From assembly GCF_000377505.1 (NCBI RefSeq), contig NZ_KB898189.1:248001-312000 (forward strand): 64,000 nucleotides of DNA, written 5' to 3'. Source of the DNA: Paenibacillus massiliensis 2301065 = DSM 16942 (GTDB taxonomy: Bacteria; Bacillota; Bacilli; Paenibacillales; Paenibacillaceae). The translations under genes were made by a program, and so were the position numbers. The first letter of the stretch is position 1. Each line of letters opens with the position of its first letter. Below are positions 50,428-59,174 of this stretch, one piece after another. The notes beneath the pieces are model-generated. The model saw only the letters and a list, made by a program, of their open reading frames with translations. It was not told where the DNA came from and searched no databases.

Positions 50428-51795
50428 TCAGGACTTGCTCTGATTCCGCTTTCCAATACCAAACACATAATAAGCAATGACGACAAGCGCCATGAACGAA
50501 GCACCCACGATGAGCGAGATTCGTGTATCCGGGTTGAAGCACATCCCGATAATGACCAGCACCAGGAAAATGATAATGATGTAGTTGCTGACCGGGAACC
50601 ATTTGGACTTGAAATTATGGTCCGCCAGCTCCTTGCCCCACTGCTTACGGAATTTGAACTGGCTGATCGCCAGCGCGAACCATGGCATCATACCCGGCAA
50701 GACACTTGCACTATAAATATAAAGGAACAGCTTGGAGTCTGGGATCAGGTAGTTCAGCAATACCCCGATCAACAGCAAGGACAGTGTCACAAGGATACTG
50801 TTGCGCGGAACTCCGCCCTTGGACAGCTTTCCGAAAAACCCTGGAGCTTGTCCATTACCCGCGAGCGTATACAGCATACGTCCAGCACTATAGATACCGC
50901 TGTTACAGCCAGACATCGCTGCTGTCAGCACTACAAAGTTAATAATTCCCGCTGCTGCCAGAATTCCGACCTTGGCAAATGTCAGTACGAACGGGCTTCC
51001 CGTCTGACCGACTTCGTTCCACGGATACAGCGTCACCATGACGAAGACGGCACCAACGTAGAAAATAAGAATGCGCCAGACGATATTCTTGATCGCTTTG
51101 CGCAATGTATATTTAGGATTTTCGGCCTCACCTGCCGTGATTCCGACCATCTCGACTCCCTGATAGGCGGCTGTCACCAGACAGAGTGCGAACAGGAAGC
51201 CCTTGAGCCCACCCGGGAAGAACCCGCCATGACTGTAGAGATTCGACAGACCGATGGGCTGCCAGCCATTGCCTAAGCCGAAGAAGATCAGACCCGTTCC
51301 GATGACGATCATGAACACGATCGCGATAATCTTGATGAGGGCGAACCAGAATTCGAACTCGCCATATAGCTTCACCGCAGCCAAATTGGCTGCCGCAATA
51401 ATCAATACGCCCACCAGGGCTGGAATCCATTGCGGAATATCCGGATACCAGTAGCCGAAATAGATACCGATAGCCGTCACTTCGGCCATCCCCACGGTCA
51501 CCCACAGGAACCAGTAGCTCCAGGCTGTCAGGAACCCGGCTAGTGGCCCAATGTACTTATGTGCGAAGGTCGCGAAGGAGCCTGTGACAGGCTCTTGTAT
51601 GAGCATTTCTCCCATAATTCGCATCACGAAGAAAATAATAATCCCTGCCAGCATATAGGCCAACAATACGGATGGGCCTGCCCATTGGATCGCGCTTGCC
51701 GAGCCCATGAACAATCCGACTCCGATTGTGCCTCCCAGGGCAATCAGTTCAATGTGCCTGGGCTTTAATCCTCTCTTTAATTCTTTCGTTTCCAA
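50428..51795 (-). CDS. APC-family amino-acid permease
   Basis: A 455-residue, 12-helix protein starting with TTG at 51793-51795 behind AAAAGGGG. Opening signature: [20 protein letters not shown] followed by [17 protein letters not shown], as in the AAT subfamily (GABA, aromatic, proline or cationic amino-acid permeases). [20 protein letters not shown] is also conserved. Substrate not assignable. Monocistronic. Confidence 0.9.
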   Translation of the reverse strand: METKELKRGLKPRHIELIALGGTIGVGLFMGSASAIQWAGPSVLLAYMLAGIIIFFVMRIMGEMLIQEPVTGSFATFAHKYIGPLAGFLTAWSYWFLWVTVGMAEVTAIGIYFGYWYPDIPQWIPALVGVLIIAAANLAAVKLYGEFEFWFALIKIIAIVFMIVIGTGLIFFGLGNGWQPIGLSNLYSHGGFFPGGLKGFLFALCLVTAAYQGVEMVGITAGEAENPKYTLRKAIKNIVWRILIFYVGAVFVMVTLYPWNEVGQTGSPFVLTFAKVGILAAAGIINFVVLTAAMSGCNSGIYSAGRMLYTLAGNGQAPGFFGKLSKGGVPRNSILVTLSLLLIGVLLNYLIPDSKLFLYIYSASVLPGMMPWFALAISQFKFRKQWGKELADHNFKSKWFPVSNYIIIIFLVLVIIGMCFNPDTRISLIVGASFMALVVIAYYVFGIGKRNQSKS

Positions 51796-52013
51796 ACGAA
51801 TTCCCCTTTTCTAATGTCCATCCTTCTATTAGAAGTCCCGCGTTAACGCGATGCAGAATTACTTCGCCAAATTTTACGCCAATGTGACAAGAAATACAAT
51901 ATAAAATGTAACATTATGCGGAATATTTTTCGCTGATTCGAATCTTGCTCTTGTATAAGATTCGCAACCGCCACGAACCTATACGTGTAGGATAAAAATC
52001 CCCAACATAAATA

Positions 52014-52052
52014 GAGCACAAGCATGATCACCCTGGATCGTTACTTGTGCTC
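52014..52052 (-). terminator. hairpin downstream of the nitroreductase gene
   Basis: A 9-bp perfect stem GAGCACAAG/CTTGTGCTC with further partial pairing inside, 56 bp after the nitroreductase stop. The tail (TATTTATG) is only weakly T-rich. No gene is seen from 51796 to 52107. Confidence 0.5.
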
Positions 52053-52107
52053 CTTTGTACTCACTTATATTCCTTTTTGCTCTATGTCTAATCTTCCAAA
52101 AGTCCAA

Positions 52108-52758
52108 TCATGCCCAAGTGGTAATTGTCTCTACAGGTAATCGGTAGGATGGATAGCCTTCTTTGCTCGCTTTGCCAATCGACAGCAGCATGACCGGCTG
52201 GAATCGCTCCTCGTCCAGGCCGAAGACCTCCGCAATTCGATCCTTGTCATACCCCGCCATAGGGTTGGTATCGTAGCCGTGGGCGCGAGCTACAAGCATC
52301 AGCTGCATCGAAACAAGACCAGAGTCCAGCATGTTAATGTCGCGCAAGGCGGATGCAGTCAGACTTGCATAATACGGCCTTGCCTGCTGCAATTGCATAT
52401 CCTTGATGTCCTGCGGCATGTAGCCGAGTTCTACTGCTTTATTAAAAATTTCATCCATGTATTCAACATTGTTAGCGTCGTAAAACACTGCAATAATGGC
52501 CGAAGATGTCATTACTTGTGTCTGATTGAAGGAAGCCAGTGGCGCAAGTTTTTCTTTACCTTCGGCGCTGTCGATTACAAGGAAACGCCAAGGTTGCATG
52601 TTAATAGCAGATGGAGCGCGGGAAGCTTCCGCCAGAATTTCGGTCATTTCCTCCCGACTGATTTTCACTTCGGGATCGTACACTTTAACGGAACGACGTT
52701 CCAGTACAATTTTGTTGAAGTTGTTTGTTTTGTGGTAGTTGCCTGTAAGGTTGCTCAT
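52108..52758 (-). CDS. nitroreductase-family flavoprotein
   Basis: A 216-residue protein starting at ATG 52756-52758 behind AAGGAGAG; an upstream extension would cover the MerR promoter and is rejected. FMN-binding marks: the N-terminal RRSVKVYDP, EASRAPSAINMQPWRFLVI and C-terminal GYPSYRLPVE. It reduces quinones, nitro-compounds or similar with NAD(P)H. Divergent from a MerR gene whose typical operator lies in its promoter. Confidence 0.9.
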   Translation of the reverse strand: MSNLTGNYHKTNNFNKIVLERRSVKVYDPEVKISREEMTEILAEASRAPSAINMQPWRFLVIDSAEGKEKLAPLASFNQTQVMTSSAIIAVFYDANNVEYMDEIFNKAVELGYMPQDIKDMQLQQARPYYASLTASALRDINMLDSGLVSMQLMLVARAHGYDTNPMAGYDKDRIAEVFGLDEERFQPVMLLSIGKASKEGYPSYRLPVETITTWA

Positions 52759-52818
52759 GCAGGTTTCTCTCCTTTTCGGTTGAGTTTGGAAATGATGTTT
52801 CTTATGATTACTAGTAAG

Positions 52819-52849
52819 AGGGTAAACTATAAAGTATGCTTTATAGCAA
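52819..52849 (-). promoter_or_regulatory. MerR-type promoter with 19-bp spacer and operator dyad
   Basis: Minus strand: TTGCTA (52844-52849), a 19-base spacer and TACCCT (52819-52824). The spacer holds a perfect dyad CTATAAAG-tatg-CTTTATAG (52827-52846). The over-long spacer and centred dyad are the hallmark of MerR-activated promoters, here of the nitroreductase gene. Confidence 0.8.
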
Positions 52850-52864
52850 GCGCTAAAAAACGGG

Positions 52865-53239
52865 GTGATGGTCATCAAAATCAGTGAAGTAGCCAAAAGT
52901 ATTGATCTCCCGATTTCAACGATCCGTTACTATGAGCAAATAGGCATTATCACGGATGAATATGTATTGAGGGATCAAAATAATTATCGGATTTATTCGT
53001 CAGACATCATTCATCATCTGAATGTTGTTAAAAATTGTTTGGCCGTTGGCTTTTCGATTCAGGAAATCAAATCCATGATCTCGAAAAACGGGATGTCCAA
53101 GGATGAGCAAGTAAGCCTGATACAATTAAAAATTGCCGAAATTGAAGCTACTCAACAGCAATTAAATGTCTCAAAGCAAAACCTGTATGACATTCTCAGT
53201 GCGGACGTTACTTGCGAAAAAGGGTTTGGGAAAATATGA
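52865..53239 (+). CDS. MerR-family regulator of the nitroreductase gene
   Basis: A 124-residue protein; GTG 52865 or ATG 52868 is the start (G-rich CGGGG upstream). The HTH_MerR domain is KISEVAKSIDLPISTIRYYE followed by QIGIITDEYVLRDQNNYRIY, and a coiled dimerisation helix follows to about residue 105. One Cys at residue 38 of the helix linker (VVKNCLAVGF) and one near the C-terminus (VTCEKG) could be redox sensors. Locally more AT-rich than its neighbours. Confidence 0.88.
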   Translation: MMVIKISEVAKSIDLPISTIRYYEQIGIITDEYVLRDQNNYRIYSSDIIHHLNVVKNCLAVGFSIQEIKSMISKNGMSKDEQVSLIQLKIAEIEATQQQLNVSKQNLYDILSADVTCEKGFGKI

Positions 53240-53326
53240 ATGAATACTTATCATTCTGCATTACACGGAGTACAATGATATGCTTCAGCATTCAACGAAC
53301 GGGGAACGTTACTCATGAATAACAAC

Positions 53327-53368
53327 AGCGGTAGACCAGACTAAGTGATCAAGTCTGGGTCTACCGCT
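53327..53368. terminator. bidirectional terminator between merR and kptA
   Basis: A 16-bp stem AGCGGTAGACC-(C)AGACT with one bulge (53327-53342 with 53352-53368), placed between convergent genes 14 bp from the KptA stop. Flanking T-runs are weak. Confidence 0.65.
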
Positions 53369-53382
53369 GCTAACTTTAAGGT

Positions 53383-53979
53383 TCAGTCTAATCCTGTATT
53401 TTCGCCCAACATCTTGGTACTGCTTGCCGTTGCTTGCTGTGAGCAGCATTGCGGGGGTACCCGGTCAGCTAACCATACCTCATTGCCAGCATAATAAAAG
53501 GAGACTCCGCTCTCTTGCGCACACTGGGTATCCACTCTCAGAATTACCAGCTCTCCCCGGCGCTTCCCGGCCAGTGTCGCAAAGTGAGTCCCTTCTGACA
53601 GGTGCACATATTGACGTCCCATCGGCTTCAGGCCCTCCTTTTGAATCGAAGGAAGTGCCTTCTGGTTCGTGCCATGATACAGCACCGCCGGGGGCTGGGT
53701 CGCTTCATAACGGATTTTGCCATGGCTATGGCCATATCTGGCCCGGATTCGGTCTTCTACAATCTCGAAGCGTTGCTTGTCAGAATTGCGCACGACCTGC
53801 TCGATATCCTCCTGACGGACCCATGACCATCCACGCTGCGTCTGGATCGCGCCCAGCAACACCTTGATCGGGCACGAGCCATCCTCGGGATCAAGGACTA
53901 CGCCGAACTCCTCTGGCTTATGTCGTAGCAGCAGGCTCATCAGTTTGCTTAAGCTTTTTTCCTTTGCTTGATCTAGCAT
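53383..53979 (-). CDS. kptA: RNA 2'-phosphotransferase, KptA/Tpt1 family
   Basis: A 198-residue protein from ATG 53977-53979 (AGGAAGTG upstream). The family's catalytic set is visible: Arg19-His20 in LLLRHKP, Arg79 with GHSHG in RIRARYGHSHG, YHGT at 101-104 and GKRRGE near 140. Tpt1 transfers an internal RNA 2'-phosphate to NAD+, and some members ADP-ribosylate RNA ends. A longer frame from ATG 54144, only 3 bp after the Pnkp stop, would add 55 residues made partly of IIEEAR repeats. Third gene after Hen1 and Pnkp. Confidence 0.9.
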   Translation of the reverse strand: MLDQAKEKSLSKLMSLLLRHKPEEFGVVLDPEDGSCPIKVLLGAIQTQRGWSWVRQEDIEQVVRNSDKQRFEIVEDRIRARYGHSHGKIRYEATQPPAVLYHGTNQKALPSIQKEGLKPMGRQYVHLSEGTHFATLAGKRRGELVILRVDTQCAQESGVSFYYAGNEVWLADRVPPQCCSQQATASSTKMLGENTGLD

Positions 53980-54070
53980 CGTATCACTTCCTAATGGGTG
54001 TATCTTCACCATCATAGAAGTATTGGAGAGCAGCATATGGCACGCTTCCCCAATACTTATTCTATGCTTT

Positions 54071-54142
54071 ATTATTCCAGCTTCTTCTAGTATTCTAGCT
54101 TCTTCTATTATTCTAGCTTCTTCTATTATCCCAGCATCACGC
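54071..54142. repeat. 18-bp tandem repeat between pnkp and kptA
   Basis: About 3.5 copies of an 18-bp unit (ATTATTCTAGCTTCTTCT and variants). On the minus strand each unit encodes IIEEAR or a close variant in frame with kptA, so copy-number changes would not shift the frame. Confidence 0.85.
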
Positions 54143-54147
54143 ATCCC

Positions 54148-56751
54148 CTACAAGCGTGGATCGATCTCCCGCTCCTGAGCCACCTCGAAGAGCAGATTGG
54201 CAGCAATATTCCGGTAGGCTTCATGCTCTGGTGTAATGTCGGACAGCGGCACCTCTAGGAGCTTCAGCCCAAGCTGGTATTCCTGCAGGGAGGAGCGCTG
54301 CTTCTGTGCTACATTTTTTTGCTTCAGCAGCTTGCGGTATTTATGAGGGAACCGATAGTCATAGCCATAAATGATGGATAGGTACTCCGGATTCCGCACC
54401 TTCATATATGGCACAGTCCGACCATTCCATTGCTCCGGCTTGATGACGACACCCTCCATATGCTTATCCATAGTTAGCTTCACAAAATACTGCTCTGCCT
54501 CCTCCAGCGCTGTCGGTGAAGTGAGATCAAGCAACAGTGACTCATCATCCGACAAAAAGCGATACATTTCACTGGTATTCCAGCTAGGTACCTCTTCCCT
54601 GCCATCCGTATAGATCAGCTTCAACAGCGCGAACGGCTTATATTCCGCTTCGGTATCCTGCGCATACAGCTCCAGCTGTCTGCTATAGGTCCGATAGGCC
54701 TCTTCATGGGTGGATAACGGTACATAGGTCTCTTTAATCTGGTGAATATACTTGTAGTTCTGGTATACGTTTGCCCCGTATTTGTCACGTAGTGCTGCCT
54801 TGGAGCTATGATATTGATCCTGCTCGAAGCCGCTCGCTTCATATTCGGCGATCAGCTGATGACAGGCTTCCTCAAAGCCGTTCTGCTGTAGGAACGACAG
54901 CTCTGTCCCTAGCGCAGCCTCAATCGGCTTGAACTGTCTGTTAATCAGCCCCTCACCAAGAGCACTCCACGGCAGCAGCTCGCCGTCCAGCAGCAGTATG
55001 TCAACAGCTTGCTCCTGCATATATCCGCCGAATTTCAACAGCAGCTGGTCATAAATATCGGACATCCCTGCATAATTCACCTTATAGCCGTTACGGCTAA
55101 CGGCGAAGCACTGCTCCTTGTCCCGGTACAAGTAGACGTTACATCTCGACCCCATATATTTGGGCTGCAATACCACCTGCCGAACATCACGCTGCCTGAA
55201 ATACTCCAGGCCACGCTGCAAGGATTCCAGCTCATTCGTCTCTTCATTCTTGTCTGCCGGGGACATCGTACCTGAGATGTAGTTGATCTTATGGCGTGAG
55301 CTATACCGAAGGCGACGAAGCTCTTCCTCGCCCAAATCCTGTACCGATACCTTACGCTCCTCCTGAAATACGACCGGCAGCTCCTTAGAGATCACGGCTT
55401 GACTGGCCTTTCTGGATTTCAGAAACGGTCTGAACGAGATGCTGACCGAGCTCAGCAGATTGCCATGTACACTACCTGTGTCGATATGCAGCTTATTGCG
55501 GATACGAAAGCTACGCTTGGCGGCGATATGTCCGAATACATGATACGGGTGGTTCTTGACAGCTTCCTCCTGCAAAAAGGCAAGCTGCCCCTCCAGCGGC
55601 TCCTCCCGATCTATGCGGAAATTCCGCTGATGTCGGGCCGAATTCGCATCCAGTTTCCCTATATACTTGTTCCGGCAGGGGGCATGTGTGACATAGAAGG
55701 AGGGCCCGGACACACCTACATAACGATAGAACGGCTTCGATATCGACACCAAATACTGAAATTTGGCCAACAGCTCAGCATCCTTAAGCAGTACTTGAGT
55801 AGATTCGAAATACGAATGAATCAGCTCCTGGTCCACTCCCTGAACTTCACCCCGAATGTACTTATCCACAAAGTTCTCATGGTTGCCAAGCACCAGATAG
55901 AAGTGCTCACGATTTTCGTACAGGAACTCAATGATCTCCTTGGTGCGTTTTCCTTTATCGATCCAGTCCCCTACCAGCACCAGCTTCGTATCCTTCAATG
56001 ACTCAGACACTACCAGCTTGCCGGCCTCGGACTTGCCTTCACTAAACTTATAGCCGTAATCCAGTAGCAGTCCCTTCAGATCGTCCACGCATTCATGGAC
56101 GTCTCCTATGATGATGTACTTCTGCTCCTGTGGCAGCACGGTCGCCAAATACTGCTCCATATCTTCAATGACGAAGGTATATTCAGGATTCGCCCTGCAT
56201 TCCTCCATCAGATAGAAATCCTTTGCCCGTACCCGATGGATTTTGCCATATTTCTCCCGTCCTAATGAACCGAGGACCTCTCTTCTCAGCCGATTCATAT
56301 GATTGGTAATCAATCGCTTAGAGCGCTCGGACGCATAATAATCACTTCGCTGACGATAATCGAACACGATGACTTCAAGATTGTAGTTATTCTGGTGAGC
56401 GATCTCCTTGACCTTGGCCCGAAAATCCTCGGACAGCCCTGTCGTATCCACGATTGCGAACTCGGCATTGATCGGAAAAGACGTTGCCAGCTTCAGCCGC
56501 TCGAACAGCAGCTGAAAGGCCTGCTCGCTTGCCTCCAGCATCACTTGATCATACTTGTCATAGTCATATCCCAGGATCTCTTGCCGAATCTGGTCCGAGG
56601 ACAGATATTGGATGTTGGCCCGAATATTTCGATCAGCATCCGCGAAACGCAGCCCCGGAATCAGCACCTCCTTGGCAAAAGTCGTCTTGCCGCATTCGGT
56701 AGAGCCGATGAGCATGAAGATGGTGTGCATCTTTGTACGAATTTCCATCAT
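54148..56751 (-). CDS. pnkp: bacterial Pnkp: polynucleotide kinase-phosphatase-ligase
   Basis: An 867-residue RNA repair enzyme. Residues 1-180 are the 5'-OH kinase with P-loop GSTECGKT (16-23). Residues 210-430 are the binuclear metallophosphatase with GDVHE (216-220), GDWIDKG (261-267) and GNHE (289-292). From about 500 onward is the ligase with adenylated Lys531 in QPKYMGSR, DGELLPW near 589 and a later EGVVIKP. It heals 2',3'-cyclic-phosphate and 5'-OH ends and seals them with Hen1. Its ATG overlaps the Hen1 TGA; a second ATG three bases on is better spaced from GGAGG. Confidence 0.96.
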   Translation of the reverse strand: MMEIRTKMHTIFMLIGSTECGKTTFAKEVLIPGLRFADADRNIRANIQYLSSDQIRQEILGYDYDKYDQVMLEASEQAFQLLFERLKLATSFPINAEFAIVDTTGLSEDFRAKVKEIAHQNNYNLEVIVFDYRQRSDYYASERSKRLITNHMNRLRREVLGSLGREKYGKIHRVRAKDFYLMEECRANPEYTFVIEDMEQYLATVLPQEQKYIIIGDVHECVDDLKGLLLDYGYKFSEGKSEAGKLVVSESLKDTKLVLVGDWIDKGKRTKEIIEFLYENREHFYLVLGNHENFVDKYIRGEVQGVDQELIHSYFESTQVLLKDAELLAKFQYLVSISKPFYRYVGVSGPSFYVTHAPCRNKYIGKLDANSARHQRNFRIDREEPLEGQLAFLQEEAVKNHPYHVFGHIAAKRSFRIRNKLHIDTGSVHGNLLSSVSISFRPFLKSRKASQAVISKELPVVFQEERKVSVQDLGEEELRRLRYSSRHKINYISGTMSPADKNEETNELESLQRGLEYFRQRDVRQVVLQPKYMGSRCNVYLYRDKEQCFAVSRNGYKVNYAGMSDIYDQLLLKFGGYMQEQAVDILLLDGELLPWSALGEGLINRQFKPIEAALGTELSFLQQNGFEEACHQLIAEYEASGFEQDQYHSSKAALRDKYGANVYQNYKYIHQIKETYVPLSTHEEAYRTYSRQLELYAQDTEAEYKPFALLKLIYTDGREEVPSWNTSEMYRFLSDDESLLLDLTSPTALEEAEQYFVKLTMDKHMEGVVIKPEQWNGRTVPYMKVRNPEYLSIIYGYDYRFPHKYRKLLKQKNVAQKQRSSLQEYQLGLKLLEVPLSDITPEHEAYRNIAANLLFEVAQEREIDPRL

Positions 56752-58016
56752 CAGGCCTCCTTTCTCTGAAGTATGACACCTTGTGTCGTTGTAATCTGAT
56801 TGACGCAGTCCCCGATCGCAACAAACTCACCCTGAACATCGAGATTACCAATGATGCCAATCATCCATTGACGAAAGGCCGCCTCTCCCAGCTCCCACTT
56901 GTGATCATCGTGCCGGAAGCCACTTAGCTCATAGTATCCATTAAAGTCCGCATTGGGGGTCGTAATGATGAAGCGGTCGAAGTCCACTTTGGCACAGATC
57001 TGACGGATCAGCTGCTCCGCCTCCTCCAGACTCATATGCTCAATCACCTCGGTGAGGATTACATCGACCCGCTCTCCGCTATAGCTCTCCAGGAACTGGT
57101 CAATCGAACTGCAGGTCACGATATTCTCAATTTCACGAGCCTCTGCTTTGCGCTTCACCTTCTCCAGTAGCTCTTCATTGATGTCGATGGCATAGTAGCT
57201 GTCCTCGATCTTCCCGGCAAAGCTCAGCGCGTAGAAGCCTTCTCCACACCCGACGTCCACAATGGCCTTATCGAAGGGCAGCACATTCCCGATATATTGC
57301 CTGCGCTGAAGCGCGGTACCCCCATAAGCGAATTGAATATCATACCTGTCTGTTCGTTCCAGCTCAGCCTTGTACCTCCGAAAACGATCCCGAGAAGATA
57401 AGAAGTTGCGTACGAACAGACTGCGGATATAGAAGGGTGCATCCATGACGTGAATGCTCTTGATATATTTACTGAGTATGCTATCCGAGATATCTATGAA
57501 TTCCTTGCCGAATATAGACAGGAACAAGCACAAGACACTGACGGTATGTAGCAGCTCATACATGCTCTTCTTGGTCTTTACGGTCAAGGAGTAGCTTTTG
57601 TGCGCGAGATGTGTGAGCTCGAAGGTGAAATCCAGCAAATGCTTCTCGAAAAAGTGAATATAGCGCTCCAGTTCAACATGAATCATATTGATGTGAAAGG
57701 TATGCTCGTAGCCCTCCGTATCGGCTTCGCCTTGTACCTTGAGCGGTGCCGAGAAGAACTCGCTAATCGCATTGAGTGGAAATAATGGTGTGTTATAGCG
57801 GGAGACATTCAAATATTCGAAGCTCTCCTGCTCATGCTGCTTATATGAGATTTCATTGTCTGCATCCTTGAAATATACATTGAACGTCTGTGCATCTGTG
57901 TACCAGCCGTACGCCATGCCCTTGCGAACCGAGCGCAGTAGCATACCGGAGTTCGGATTTTTTTTGATCAAAAATGAGAACTGCGGATTGGTGGATGTCA
58001 CTTGAATAATGGCCAT
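56751..58016 (-). CDS. hen1: Hen1: 3'-terminal RNA ribose 2'-O-methyltransferase with Pnkp-activating N-domain
   Basis: A 421-residue protein from ATG 58014-58016 behind AGGAGGGG. Residues 1 to about 220 are the bacterial Hen1 N-terminal domain that activates Pnkp ligation. Residues 225-421 are the methyltransferase: SAM motif VDVGCGEG (253-260) and metal site Glu323, Glu326 and His327 (EVIEH) with His372 in FRHDDHKWE. It methylates the 3'-terminal ribose before sealing, so a repaired tRNA resists recutting by the same ribotoxin. First gene of the Hen1-Pnkp-KptA operon. Confidence 0.96.
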   Translation of the reverse strand: MAIIQVTSTNPQFSFLIKKNPNSGMLLRSVRKGMAYGWYTDAQTFNVYFKDADNEISYKQHEQESFEYLNVSRYNTPLFPLNAISEFFSAPLKVQGEADTEGYEHTFHINMIHVELERYIHFFEKHLLDFTFELTHLAHKSYSLTVKTKKSMYELLHTVSVLCLFLSIFGKEFIDISDSILSKYIKSIHVMDAPFYIRSLFVRNFLSSRDRFRRYKAELERTDRYDIQFAYGGTALQRRQYIGNVLPFDKAIVDVGCGEGFYALSFAGKIEDSYYAIDINEELLEKVKRKAEAREIENIVTCSSIDQFLESYSGERVDVILTEVIEHMSLEEAEQLIRQICAKVDFDRFIITTPNADFNGYYELSGFRHDDHKWELGEAAFRQWMIGIIGNLDVQGEFVAIGDCVNQITTTQGVILQRKEA

Positions 58017-58126
58017 CTTGAATTTCTCCCCTCCTATTCGTAAGGTTAGCTGTGCTGTCGCTCCACTAGAGAGAGCTTAGCTGCTGCTTGCCTGATGATG
58101 TTAATCTTGGTGATTGTATTGCCTTT

Positions 58127-58171
58127 ATTCTACTTACACGTCCCCCTGCGGAACAGGGTAAAAGTATTACG
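58127..58171 (-). promoter_or_regulatory. shared RNA-repair box plus promoter, Hen1-Pnkp-KptA operon
   Basis: Minus strand: GTAATACTTTTACCCTGTTC joins -35 TGTTCC (58150-58155), a 17-base spacer and -10 TAGAAT (58127-58132). The box, its phase to the -35, the spacer length and the G-run after the -35 match the promoter of the RtcB operon at 45865-45909. The leader before Hen1 is about 105 bases. Confidence 0.7.
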
Positions 58172-58179
58172 AAAACTTA

Positions 58180-58389
58180 TAGTACCTTGACCCTATGAGT
58201 GTAGAGCCGCTGCAAGCGGGGAGCCCCGTCGACCTCTGTTAAGCTTGCTGTTCTTTTGAACGATGATAACTAGCAGATGAACAGCAAGCTTAAAGGCGGC
58301 CACTCCGTTTCTCTAGGGCTTCCCCGCTTTCCGCTAACCGCTATCTCTCCAGATCATTCAACATGAAATCAGATTCGGTCAAGGTACTA
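58180..58389. repeat. dispersed palindromic element, copy 2 (full length, intact termini)
   Basis: A 210-bp element bounded by perfect 13-bp terminal inverted repeats TAGTACCTTGACC/GGTCAAGGTACTA. Inside are the arms AAGCGGGGAGCCC/GGGCTTCCCCGCT and AAGCTTGCTGTTC/GAACAGCAAGCTT. No coding capacity, so MITE-like. Its left end is only 8 bp from the RNA-repair box upstream of Hen1. Confidence 0.88.
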
Positions 58390-58413
58390 GAATGAAAGTT
58401 GACATAACAAAAG

Positions 58414-59089
58414 GGGCTGTCCCATAAGTAGATATTCTACTGGCCCGTTGTCTTCTCAAAAGCTTAAACGTCAACAGAGCAGCGATTCTCCCATTATTGG
58501 AGAATCGCTGCTCTGCGTTTTTGGTTATTTGCAGCTTGCTTCAATAGATTATGGGCGAGCCAAAGCCAGCCGACCTCCTCTTCTACCGCTTCAATGTCAG
58601 CAAACAGGTCGTGTACCTTTTCCTGCAGTTTGGCTTTGTGTTTACTGACTGCATTGCCCCATACAAAACGTATAACGGTTAGCATTAGCCTCGATTTTGG
58701 TTCCGTCCACAAAGTACTGCTCTAAAGAAACGTGTTTTTCGTCAGCCAGAAACTGAACCACGGAGGTAAATACGACTTCGAGAACACTCTGCATCCGCTG
58801 GGAACGGAAGCGGTTCAAGGTACGAAAGTCTGGCCGCTACCGTCCAGCCAGCCACATGAAGAGGATGTTCTCCCGCTTGAACAGTGGAGAGGACGGACTG
58901 ATTGTGGAAAAGCGGCAGCGGTCGCCTTTGTCCCCGGATTTTCACCGCTTAGGAGAATAAATTAAATCTGGGGACAACAGCGATTGTAACAACGGTCCGT
59001 TCACGGAGCGTCCGCCCCAAAAGCCTACGTATATCCTACGTAAAACAAGGCTGACCCAAGCAGCCATTTCATGGCTTTTGAGACAGCCC
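58414..59089 (-). mobile_element. decayed IS1182-family insertion-sequence remnant
   Basis: Imperfect terminal repeats GGGCTGTCCCATAAG (58414) and its counterpart at 59075-59089 match at 12 of 15 positions. Minus-strand fragments in several frames recall IS1182-type transposases: FRTLNRFRSQRM, KHVSLEQYFVDGTKIEANAN and SKHKAKLQEKVHDLF. Frameshifts, stops and a length of 676 bp against the usual 1.6-1.9 kb show it is dead and internally deleted. Confidence 0.75.
58475..58515 (+). terminator. strong hairpin inside the IS remnant
   Basis: A perfect 17-bp stem (58475-58491 with 58499-58515) with a 7-base loop, followed on the plus strand by CGTTTTTGG. It is probably the IS's own terminator blocking transcription through its end. 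Confidence 0.7.
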
Positions 59090-59174
59090 GTTTTAGGGGT
59101 GAGCGTTGGCGAGAGAAATATCAACCAACACCACACATTGCGATGATAGAGCGACGGTCGAAGCAGAACGCATG

